Assembly: GCF_008801925.2 (NCBI RefSeq)
Contig: NZ_CP062803.1
Coordinates: forward strand, 1,302,001-1,366,000
Reading direction: 5' to 3'
Length of the DNA: 64,000 nucleotides
Source of the DNA: Cupriavidus basilensis
Lineage (GTDB): Bacteria; Pseudomonadota; Gammaproteobacteria; Burkholderiales; Burkholderiaceae
The notes under the pieces are model-generated. The model was not told where the DNA came from. It was given only the letters and a program-made list of their open reading frames with translations, and did no database searches. A program made the translations under genes and the position numbers. This document shows positions 19,638 through 27,810 of the stretch, in pieces; positions within the stretch are counted from its first letter, which is position 1, and every line of letters begins with the position of its first letter.

Positions 19638-19738
19638 GCTGCGGCTTTGGCTGGTGCTCGGTGGCCCGTGTTCCCTCCCTTGCCGTGCACGGCCATAGGG
19701 GCCTGCACGCGACCAACCGATTCGATGGAGAACACCCG

Positions 19739-20758
19739 ATGTCCGATCTTTCCGACCTGCGCGCGCATGCCCGCTATCCCTTGCTGACCGAAATCCAGAG
19801 CACCGCGCGGCGCCTGCAAGGCAAGGTGCTGGAGACACCCGTGTGGCGCTGGCAGACCGGGGCGGCCCTGCAACTCGATGCCGGCACGCAGGTCTGGCTC
19901 AAGCTGGAACTGTTCCAGATCACTGGCACCTTCAAGGTACGTGGCGCGCTCAACAGCATCGAGCATATGGATGCCTCTGCGCGGGCGCGCGGCGTGGTGG
20001 CGGCCAGCGCCGGCAACCATGCCATGGCGGTGGCCTATGCGGCCAAGGTGGCCGGCGTCGGCGCCAAGCTGGCCATGCCGGCCACCGCCAGCCCCGCGCG
20101 CGTGGCGGCCTGCCGCGAGGCGGGTGCCGAGGTGTTGTTGCTGCCGGACGTGCATGCCGCTTTTGACCACGCGCTGCAGTTGGTGGCTGACGAAGGCCGC
20201 ACCATGGTGCACCCCTACGACGGCCCGCTGATCGCGCAGGGCACCGCAACGGTCGGGCTTGAGCTGATGCGCCAGGTGGCTGGGCTCGATGCGGTGGTGG
20301 TGCCGGTGGGCGGTGGCGGCCTGTGCGGCGGTATCGCCGCGGCGGTCAAGCAGATCAATCCGGCTTGCCGGGTCTATGGGGTCGAGCCGGAGGGCGCCGA
20401 TGCCATGAACCGCAGCTTCGAGGCCGGGCGGCCGCAAACGCTGGAGCGCGTCACGACGGTGGCCGACAGCCTGGGCGCGCCTTACGCGCTGGACTACAGC
20501 TACGGCGTGTGCCGCCAGTTTGTCGACGGCATGGTGCGCGTCTCCGACGAGGCGATACGCGCGGCCATGCGCATCCTCTATCGCGACATGAAGCTGGCCA
20601 CGGAGCCGGCTACCGCGGTGTCCACTGCCGCGCTGCTGGGGCCGCTGCGCCGGACGCTGGCGGGCAAGAAGGTGGCGCTGATCGTGTGCGGGTCCAATCT
20701 CGACGCAGCGCGCTTTGCCGAACTGCTGGCAGTGGACGAGCCCGCCTGCGCCAGTTGA
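19739..20758 (+). CDS. threonine/serine dehydratase, catabolic type (PLP fold II)
   Basis: 339 residues, the length of one catalytic domain without the C-terminal ACT-like regulatory region of biosynthetic IlvA. It deaminates Thr or Ser (possibly hydroxy-aspartate) to the 2-oxo acid and ammonia. PLP residues are visible: Lys66 in TFKVRGALN, the SAGNHAMAVA loop and the phosphate-binding GGGGLCGG. The ATG at 19739 follows ATGGAGA; the open frame upstream is leader. The absence of a regulatory domain makes allosteric isoleucine inhibition unlikely. A divergent-facing XRE regulator gene ends 12 bases after it, so the two converge. Confidence 0.88.
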   Translation: MSDLSDLRAHARYPLLTEIQSTARRLQGKVLETPVWRWQTGAALQLDAGTQVWLKLELFQITGTFKVRGALNSIEHMDASARARGVVAASAGNHAMAVAYAAKVAGVGAKLAMPATASPARVAACREAGAEVLLLPDVHAAFDHALQLVADEGRTMVHPYDGPLIAQGTATVGLELMRQVAGLDAVVVPVGGGGLCGGIAAAVKQINPACRVYGVEPEGADAMNRSFEAGRPQTLERVTTVADSLGAPYALDYSYGVCRQFVDGMVRVSDEAIRAAMRILYRDMKLATEPATAVSTAALLGPLRRTLAGKKVALIVCGSNLDAARFAELLAVDEPACAS

Positions 20759-20769
20759 ATCCGCTGCCG

Positions 20770-21159
20770 TCAGGCCTGCACGGCTCTGACGGCGATTGTG
20801 CGCGCCACCGATGCGATCACGTCCTGCTCCGCCTCGGTCATCAAGGCCATATGGCGCACCGTGACACGCTGTGCCGGCGTGATGTTGAACTCGGCGCAGC
20901 GTTGTTCCAGCACGAGCGCGCCGCCGCGGCCGCCGCTGTCGGCCTCGCTGAAGTTGAGCATCTCGCTGGCGTCCACGCCCAGCGTGCCGGCCAGCGCACA
21001 GATATTGATCAAGGAGACATTGCGCACGCCGCGCTCGATACCGCTGAGGTAGGAGCGCGCCATGCCGCTTTCGAGCGCGAGCTTTTCCTGTGACCAGCCG
21101 CGCTGTTTGCGCAGCTCGGCAAGGTGCAGCCCGAAGAGCTTGAGGGGATCGGCGACCAT
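20770..21159 (-). CDS. XRE-family transcriptional regulator
   Basis: 129 residues. The N-terminal 60 residues form a Cro/CI-type helix-turn-helix: LAELRKQRGWSQEKLALESG, MARSYLSGIERGVRN, then ICALAGTLGV. The remaining half is unassigned, with no clear effector domain. The ATG at 21159 is chosen since it precedes the conserved start MVADPLKLFG; a longer frame to 21405 crosses repeats and a likely operator. An inverted repeat 63 bases upstream could be its autoregulatory site. Targets are unknown; the unknown protein gene at 21579 reads away from it and may share control. Confidence 0.85.
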   Translation of the reverse strand: MVADPLKLFGLHLAELRKQRGWSQEKLALESGMARSYLSGIERGVRNVSLINICALAGTLGVDASEMLNFSEADSGGRGGALVLEQRCAEFNITPAQRVTVRHMALMTEAEQDVIASVARTIAVRAVQA

Positions 21160-21221
21160 GGCTCTGTACGTGATTGAGAACGGATCGAGGCTAAGGGTTT
21201 GACCTCTTTGTAGCGACGCCT

Positions 21222-21240
21222 TATAGTAGTACGCACTATA
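21222..21240. promoter_or_regulatory. inverted repeat TATAGT-N7-ACTATA upstream of XRE gene
   Basis: TATAGT (21222-21227) and ACTATA (21235-21240) form a 19-bp dyad about 63 bases upstream of the XRE start. XRE proteins bind such short dyads as dimers, so autoregulation is plausible. Confidence 0.5.
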
Positions 21241-21263
21241 GGTCACTGGCCTGGCACTCACCG

Positions 21264-21293
21264 CAGGTAGTAGCAGGTAGGCGCAGGTAGGCG
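21264..21293. repeat. 10-bp tandem repeat x3
   Basis: CAGGTAGTAG, CAGGTAGGCG, CAGGTAGGCG, head to tail, in the space between the XRE gene and the gene at 21579. Confidence 0.9.
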
Positions 21294-21439
21294 CAAATAT
21301 CCGCACGTCTGCGCACATCGTTGCGTGCCAGACGACACGCGGCGCCAACACGTTGCCGACAACCTGCGGATGATGCCCGCGGGCAAAGGGTAAAACCTTG
21401 TCCAAGTGTTACGAATGGGTTTTGCAGCTGCCACAAGGA

Positions 21440-21458
21440 CCGAGGCGGCCCGCCTCGG
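21440..21458. repeat. perfect 19-bp palindrome between divergent genes
   Basis: CCGAGGCGG (21440-21448), one C, then CCGCCTCGG (21450-21458). Weaker outer arms ACAAG (about 21433) and CTTGT (about 21462) lengthen the dyad. With no T run, it may be an operator, an RNA stem in the leader of the downstream gene, or a dispersed palindrome. Confidence 0.6.
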
Positions 21459-21578
21459 CATCTTGTCAAGGCGGCGAGGCACCTGGCCAAAGAACAGATC
21501 ACGACCTTGGTATAGGGGTACTCCAATCCCCGGGGAAGCGCGGCGCTGTATTTTTCCATGACGTGGAGAGTGGGTGCC

Positions 21579-22340
21579 ATGCGTATTTTTTCGTTGTTCG
21601 ACGCGCAGATGCGCGGCGAAATCCTGCCAGGCGGAACCGCGTCGCACTTGCGCGTGGGCCTGCAGGTGAGGGTGGTGCCGGAAGCTGCCGGCCTGGGCAG
21701 CAGTGGGGACTACATCTTTTTGCGGCAAGGCGCAATGCAGTCCGGCATTGTCACCACGCGCGCCGAGTGGTGGGCTTGCCTGCACGGCACGATCAAGCTG
21801 ACCCCGGTAGGCGGCGAGCCGGTGCTGGTGTCGGTGGGTGGCGTGTATGCGCTGCGCCAGGCCGAGCGCGTGCATCTGGCGGTGCTGCAGGACACGGTAT
21901 TGATGCGTGCGATCCTGGACCCGAATGCCGTCGGTTTGGTGGGCGCGGGCATGACCAGCAGCTACGATGCCTTTGCCGCGGGCCAGGCGGATCTCTGGCA
22001 GGCCGATGGCGCACGGCACGGTGCGGATGGCGTGCCGCGCGCCAATGCGGCCTTTGTCTCGCTGGGCGAGGGCGAGCCCGAATGGGCGCTGCGCCTGCGC
22101 GCGGCCGGTCTGAACTGGGCGGCCTGCCATGCGGGCACGCTATGCCTGCAGTGGCATTCGCCATGGCCACATATCGAGCGGCAGGTGGCGTACCTGCAGC
22201 CCGGCATGGTCTTCGCGCCGGATCCCGATGAGGCGTACCGGATCGAGGCGCTGCATCCCGTGGCGAGCCTGCTGTGCTGCCTGCAGGCGCCGGCGCGCGT
22301 GGCCGGCGCTGGCGAGATGCAGGTGGTTTCCCTGCATTGA
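21579..22340 (+). CDS. hypothetical protein, possibly cupin-like
   Basis: 253 residues from the ATG at 21579 (GTGGAGAG upstream; an in-frame ATG at 21558 would add seven). I do not recognise the family. The sequence is rich in short beta-strand-like stretches with many Gly and Val, such as LRVGLQVRVVPEAAG and LTPVGGEPVLVSVGGVYALR, a texture like a bicupin, but no metal-binding HxH motif is clear. There are scattered Trp and Cys (WAACHAGTLCLQWH). No signal peptide or membrane helix. It reads away from the XRE regulator across a 419-bp region full of repeats, so shared regulation is possible. Confidence 0.6.
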   Translation: MRIFSLFDAQMRGEILPGGTASHLRVGLQVRVVPEAAGLGSSGDYIFLRQGAMQSGIVTTRAEWWACLHGTIKLTPVGGEPVLVSVGGVYALRQAERVHLAVLQDTVLMRAILDPNAVGLVGAGMTSSYDAFAAGQADLWQADGARHGADGVPRANAAFVSLGEGEPEWALRLRAAGLNWAACHAGTLCLQWHSPWPHIERQVAYLQPGMVFAPDPDEAYRIEALHPVASLLCCLQAPARVAGAGEMQVVSLH

Positions 22341-22373
22341 CCGCCCGGCGCCATGGCCGCGCCGGCGGGCTGC

Positions 22374-23066
22374 TCAGCGGCGCTGGTACTGCGTGGCGCC
22401 GAACAGGATTTCCCGCTCCTTGTCGCCGCTCAGCGGCTTGCGTTCCTGCGCCAGCACCGCGACGCCGCGCTGCACGGCGGGCCGCCCGGCGATCTCAAGG
22501 AACCAGCGCTTGAGGTGCGGGTAGTCGTCCAGCTCCACCCCCTGGTTCTGCCAGCTGCGCAGCCACGGGAAGGTTGCGATATCCGCCACGGAGTATTCGC
22601 TGCCGGCCAGCCAGGCATGTTCCGACAATTGCTTGTCGATGACGCCGTACAAGCGCTTGGCCTCGTTGGTGTAGCGGTTGATGGCGTACTCGATCTGCTG
22701 TGGCGCATACATGCGGAAATGATGCGCCTGGCCAAGCATCGGGCCGACGCCGCCCATCTGGAACATCAGCCATTGCAGCGCGTCGTACTTGCCGCGCACG
22801 TCCTCGGGCAGGAACTTGCCCGTCTTGCCGGCGAGGTAGAGCAGGATCGCGCCGGACTCGAACAGCGAGATGGGTTTGCCGTCCGGGCCGTCGGGGTCGA
22901 CGATTGCCGGGATCTTGTTGTTCGGGCTGATCTTGAGGAAGTCCTCGCCGAACTGGTCGCCGGCGCCAATATTGATGGGGTGGACCTTGTACGCGAGGCC
23001 GCACTCCTCGAGCATGATGTGGATTTTGTGGCCGTTGGGCGTGGGCCAGCTGTAGACGTCGATCAT
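22374..23066 (-). CDS. glutathione S-transferase family protein (YghU/YfcG type)
   Basis: 230 residues. The N-terminal thioredoxin-like domain begins MIDVYSWPTPNGHKIHIMLE, the pattern of nu-class YghU/YfcG proteins, which act as glutathione-dependent disulfide reductases using a Thr/Asn pair rather than Tyr. PNNKIPAIVDPDGPDG carries the cis-Pro, and FESGAILLYLAGKTGKFLP the ES glutathione-binding motif. The C-terminal all-helical domain follows from about residue 90. The ATG at 23066 is preceded by AGGAG. Lies alone between a terminator and a convergent gene. Confidence 0.88.
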   Translation of the reverse strand: MIDVYSWPTPNGHKIHIMLEECGLAYKVHPINIGAGDQFGEDFLKISPNNKIPAIVDPDGPDGKPISLFESGAILLYLAGKTGKFLPEDVRGKYDALQWLMFQMGGVGPMLGQAHHFRMYAPQQIEYAINRYTNEAKRLYGVIDKQLSEHAWLAGSEYSVADIATFPWLRSWQNQGVELDDYPHLKRWFLEIAGRPAVQRGVAVLAQERKPLSGDKEREILFGATQYQRR

Positions 23067-23157
23067 CGGGAAGGGCTCCTGGCTGCGATCGTGCAAACGG
23101 TGAATCGCCACATCAACCACTTGCGTGGCGAACCGCGCGATTTAAGCACAGAAGAAA

Positions 23158-23184
23158 AAAACGCGCAGACTGGCTGCGCGTTTT
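23158..23184 (-). terminator. Rho-independent terminator of the acyl-CoA dehydrogenase
   Basis: AAAACGCGCAG (23158-23168), 5-nt loop, CTGCGCGTTTT (23174-23184). On the minus strand it ends in a long T run and lies 49 bases after the acyl-CoA dehydrogenase stop. Confidence 0.88.
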
Positions 23185-23232
23185 CCATGTTGCCAGCAGG
23201 GCCGGTGGTGGCGGCTTGCGGATCGTTGCGGC

Positions 23233-24495
<1,263 letters not shown>

Positions 24496-24611
24496 GTTGT
24501 CTCCTCCACCTCTGAATGAGGCCGGGATCGGTTGGGCCGCCGCGGGTTGCGGTGGGCCGTTTCCGGCACCGGCGGTGCGCGGTTTGCGCCGACTGGAGAG
24601 GACTGTACCGC

Positions 24612-24646
24612 AATCCAGGTAATTAGAAAAATGAATTTTCTGGATT
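24612..24646. promoter_or_regulatory. nested inverted repeats between ACAD and LysR genes
   Basis: AATCCAG (24612-24618) and CTGGATT (24640-24646) flank an inner dyad AGAAAA-N5-TTTTCT (24625-24641). The site is in the shared promoter of the divergent lysR and acyl-CoA dehydrogenase genes, the normal place for a LysR operator. Confidence 0.6.
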
Positions 24647-24688
24647 TGCCAGTATCAATGCTGTGCATTCCATGCCAGAATGCCCGTC

Positions 24689-25624
24689 ATGCAGCTATCC
24701 CGCATCGACCTGAATCTCTTCGTGGTGTTCGACGCTATCTATAGCGAAGGCAGCATCACGGCCGCCGCCCGCCAGCTTAACCTGACCCAGCCTGCGGTCA
24801 GCCACGCGCTGGGGCGCATGCGCCTCTTGTTTGACGACCCGCTATTCGAGCGGCGGGGGCAGGGCATGGCGCCCACGCCGCTGGCGCGCTCGCTGGCCGC
24901 CGAGGTGCGCACGGCCCTGCAATCCTTTGCCCGCACCTTGCAGGACACGCCGCATTTCGATCCGGCGGCCACGGTGCGCCGCTTCACCATCGGCATGCGC
25001 GATGCGCTGGAGTCCACCCTGCTGCCGCCCCTGATGGCACGCGTGACCGCGATGGCGCCGCAGGTGGAGATCGCGGCGATTCGCTTCGACCGGCGCGAGA
25101 TGGAGTCGGAACTGCTGGCCGGCACGCTCGACGCCGCCATCGATATCCTGCTGCCGGTGTCGCCGGCCATCCATCACACGCCCTTCATGGCCGACCCGAT
25201 GGTGGTGCTGGCCCGCCGCGATCATCCGCTGATGAAGAAGGAGCTGACGCTGGAGCGCTACCTGGCCGCCGAGCATGTGCATGTGTCGTCCCGCCGGCGC
25301 GGGGCCGGCCTGGAAGACCAGGCGCTGCACCGCATGGGCCTGACGCGCCGGGTGCGCTTGCGCTGCCAGCATTACGCCGCGGCCTGCCGGGTGGTGAGCT
25401 GCACCGACTTGCTGGCCACGCTGCCACTGCGCTACGCGCGCATCGCCAACGAGCCGTATGCCAACCGCCTGCTCTCGCTGCCCTTCAAGGTGCCTACGCT
25501 GGAACTGCACCTTTACTGGCATGCCGGCGGCGAGAACGATGGCGCCAATCGCTGGCTGCGTGAGCAGTTGCTGGCAGTGATCAACTCGCTCGGTGGTGGC
25601 GTGGGCGAGATGGCGCAGGACTGA
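24689..25624 (+). CDS. LysR-family transcriptional regulator
   Basis: 311 residues. The winged helix-turn-helix is at the N-terminus: LNLFVVFDAIYSEGSITAAA, RQLNLTQPAVSHALGRMR, then DDPLFERRGQGMAPTPLA. A periplasmic-binding-protein-like effector domain follows from about residue 90. Divergent from the acyl-CoA dehydrogenase with a nested dyad between them, so it is likely its regulator, sensing a related acyl-CoA or acid. An ATG at 24680 is also in frame; 24689 gives the canonical start MQLSRIDLN. Confidence 0.9.
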   Translation: MQLSRIDLNLFVVFDAIYSEGSITAAARQLNLTQPAVSHALGRMRLLFDDPLFERRGQGMAPTPLARSLAAEVRTALQSFARTLQDTPHFDPAATVRRFTIGMRDALESTLLPPLMARVTAMAPQVEIAAIRFDRREMESELLAGTLDAAIDILLPVSPAIHHTPFMADPMVVLARRDHPLMKKELTLERYLAAEHVHVSSRRRGAGLEDQALHRMGLTRRVRLRCQHYAAACRVVSCTDLLATLPLRYARIANEPYANRLLSLPFKVPTLELHLYWHAGGENDGANRWLREQLLAVINSLGGGVGEMAQD

Positions 25625-25649
25625 GCGCGCCGAGCTTCGTCCCCTGTGC

Positions 25650-27095
25650 CTACCAGGGTGCGCTGTCGGCCTGGCGCTCGATGCGCACGGTGGCTGGCGG
25701 CAACGTGCTGTCGGCCTGCACCGCATAGGGCAGCGGCGGCCGGTATTGCGCCGGCACCGCCTGCCATAGCCGCTCGACCCACGCCCTGACCTCGGGGCTG
25801 CCCGGCGCCGACGCCGTGACACGCAGCGCCAGCTGCGCCCCGGCGGCGGGCTCCGCCCCCGAGGGGGCGGACAGCAAGCGCTCCACGGCTAGCTGAGGTT
25901 CTTCCCGCAAGCTCATCGTCAACGTTCCCGCTCTTTGCCCGCGGGCGGCAGGCGCGGGTGCGCGTGCCGCATCGGCCTGCTGCGACGGGCTGGCGCGCAG
26001 TGCCAGCCTGGGTGCATCGATGGCGGGTGCTGGCGCCGGTGGGGCGATGGGGGCGATGGGGGTGATCGGGGCTGGCAGCGCCATGGCCGCCATCGGCGCG
26101 ATCGGCGCCATGGATGCCATGGGTGCCGGGGCACGTACCGCAGGCGCTGCCGCCGCGGCGGGAGGCGCTCCGGCAGACAGCGAGCCTGCCATGCCTGCTG
26201 CGCTTTCCCTGGGTTCAGGGGCATGCTGTTGCGCTAGCCGGTCCGGCTCGCGCGGCGCGGCCTTGGCCTGTGCTTCGGTGGGCGGGCTGGCCGGTGCAGG
26301 CGCAGGCTGTACGGCTTGAGCAGCTTGAGTGGCGGGCGGAGGCACTGGCGCATCCGCGCGCGGCGATGCCGGCTGTCCCGCTGATTCTGCTTGCTGAGCT
26401 GGAGCTGGGGCCGCTGGCTGCACCGCCGCTTGTGCCACCGGCTTGGCGGGCTCCGCCTGCTTTGCCGTCTTGTTTGCCGCCGTGTCCGCCGCGGGGGCCG
26501 GGGCTTGGGCGGGTAACGTGATTTCGCCGTGGCGCAGGTCAAGCTGGCGCATGACGATCTGCAGCGACAAAACGCCTATGCCGAGGGTGGCGGCGAGCGC
26601 GCCCAGCGCGGGCCACCAGCGCCGTGCGCGGCGGGCACGGGGCGGCTTGGCAGTTGGCTCTGCGCCGGCGGCCGGTCGTGCGGACAGCGCCTGCTCACGC
26701 AGCCACGCCTGCGCCGCCTCGCTGACAGGCGCGCCAAGCACGCTTTGCGGCGCGTCGCCGCGCCGGACTTCCTCAAGCACGGCATCGCGGCGCGTGGCCT
26801 GCGCCGCCTGCATCCGCGCGGCTTGCGCCATGACCGCTGCCTGCAATCCCGCCGGCGGCGTGAAATCCAGTTCGTCATCGTCGGCGGGTGCCTCGGCTTG
26901 TTCGGCGTAGGCCCGGACCCTGGCCGGCAGCGAGGCTGGCGGCAGCGGCGCTGGCGCGTTGCGCGCGGCCTGCTCCGCACGCGCCGCAGCCATCACCGAG
27001 GCCTCCAGCGAGGCGGGCGGTGCAAAGGCGGGCAACTCGCGCAGCAATGCCGCGAGCCGGTCCTCGCCGGCGATGAAGCGTTCGTCCGCGCTCAT
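25650..27095 (-). CDS. membrane anti-sigma-like protein with Pro/Ala-rich exterior
   Basis: 481 residues. A cytoplasmic N-terminal part of about 150 residues is followed by one membrane helix (WWPALGALAATLGIGVLSLQ, roughly 160-180), then a long Pro/Ala-rich periplasmic stretch with Met-Ala-Pro-Ile repeats and a small C-terminal domain ending RIERQADSAPW. The start overlaps the ECF sigma stop (ATGA), so the pair are coupled and this is most likely the anti-sigma factor; the classic zinc-finger HxxxCxxC motif is absent. The repeats are GC-rich and slippage-prone. Function beyond sigma control is inferred only from position. Confidence 0.68.
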   Translation of the reverse strand: MSADERFIAGEDRLAALLRELPAFAPPASLEASVMAAARAEQAARNAPAPLPPASLPARVRAYAEQAEAPADDDELDFTPPAGLQAAVMAQAARMQAAQATRRDAVLEEVRRGDAPQSVLGAPVSEAAQAWLREQALSARPAAGAEPTAKPPRARRARRWWPALGALAATLGIGVLSLQIVMRQLDLRHGEITLPAQAPAPAADTAANKTAKQAEPAKPVAQAAVQPAAPAPAQQAESAGQPASPRADAPVPPPATQAAQAVQPAPAPASPPTEAQAKAAPREPDRLAQQHAPEPRESAAGMAGSLSAGAPPAAAAAPAVRAPAPMASMAPIAPMAAMALPAPITPIAPIAPPAPAPAIDAPRLALRASPSQQADAARAPAPAARGQRAGTLTMSLREEPQLAVERLLSAPSGAEPAAGAQLALRVTASAPGSPEVRAWVERLWQAVPAQYRPPLPYAVQADSTLPPATVRIERQADSAPW

Positions 27096-27712
27096 GGCAG
27101 CCGCTCCTGCGATGGCGTAGCCACCAGGTTCTCGCGCAGCCGCGCAAAGGCGTAGCGCAGCCGGCTCTTGATGGTCTCGAACTTCTCGCCCAGCGTCAGG
27201 GCGATGTCCTCCACGCTCATCTCGCTGAAGAAGCGCAGCACGATCACCTCGCGCTGCGCTGCCGGCAGTGCCAGCAGCGCTTGCCGCACGCCCTGCAGGT
27301 TCTGGCGCAACTGCGCCTCGGCCTCGGGGCTGAGGTCGTCGGCAGGCATGGCGAGGTGCGTCTCGTCGAGCGTGTCGCGCTGGCGCTCGTAGGCGCCGCG
27401 CAACTGGTCCAGCCAGGTATTGCGCGCGATCTGGAACAGGAAGGTGCGCAGGGCCGCGCTGGGCTGGTAGTCCGCGCAGCGGGTCATCAGCTTGACCCAG
27501 GTCTTCTGGGTCACGTCCTCGGCCTCGCCGGTGTTGCCCTGGCAAAGCCAGGCCACGTAGTTGTACAGCGCCGCGTTGTGGCGGCGGAACAGCTCGGCCA
27601 CCGGCTGCTCGATCAGGCCGTTGGCGACCAGCAGCATCAGGTCGGCATCCGGCAGCGCGGACAGTCCGGCAGAGGATGGGGAGGGCGGGGCGCCAGGTGA
27701 GGAGGCATGCAT
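27092..27712 (-). CDS. ECF-family RNA polymerase sigma factor
   Basis: 206 residues with sigma region 2 (LFRRHNAALYNYVAWLCQGN, then EAEDVTQKTWVKLM) and region 4 (LPAAQREVIVLRFFSEMSVE, then IALTLGEKFETIKSRLRYAF). Lacks regions 1 and 3, as ECF sigma factors do. About 40 extra N-terminal residues are Ser/Pro-rich. The ATG at 27712 is the best start; an upstream ATG at 27708 is out of frame. It follows a VWA lipoprotein gene by 98 bases and overlaps the putative anti-sigma gene, suggesting a signalling operon sensing the envelope. Confidence 0.9.
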   Translation of the reverse strand: MHASSPGAPPSPSSAGLSALPDADLMLLVANGLIEQPVAELFRRHNAALYNYVAWLCQGNTGEAEDVTQKTWVKLMTRCADYQPSAALRTFLFQIARNTWLDQLRGAYERQRDTLDETHLAMPADDLSPEAEAQLRQNLQGVRQALLALPAAQREVIVLRFFSEMSVEDIALTLGEKFETIKSRLRYAFARLRENLVATPSQERLP

Positions 27713-27810
27713 GCGCGGGAGTATATGACAGCCCCGCGCGCCGCTGCGAGGGGCTGTCCGTGCCGGGTGCCTGCGCGCGGGCAACCCGGCGGATGGCGGG
27801 CAAGGCGGCT

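Larger units (their letters stand above)
19340..19738. other. 399-bp leader region upstream of the dehydratase
   Basis: This gap holds no known protein gene. It contains a GC hairpin (GCGCGCCC/GGGCGCC near 19408-19424), a sigma-70-like promoter at 19436-19463, a possible 54-codon leader ORF (19473-19637) and a hairpin at 19685-19708 (GTGCA-C-GGCC pairing with GGCC-TGCAC), 30 bases before the dehydratase ATG. No T-run terminator was found. Confidence 0.5.

Noticed and set aside
21490..21520. MerR-type promoter suggested by TTGG...CCAA near 21500-21520
   Set aside because: Arms are imperfect and no merR-like gene or metal gene adjoins.
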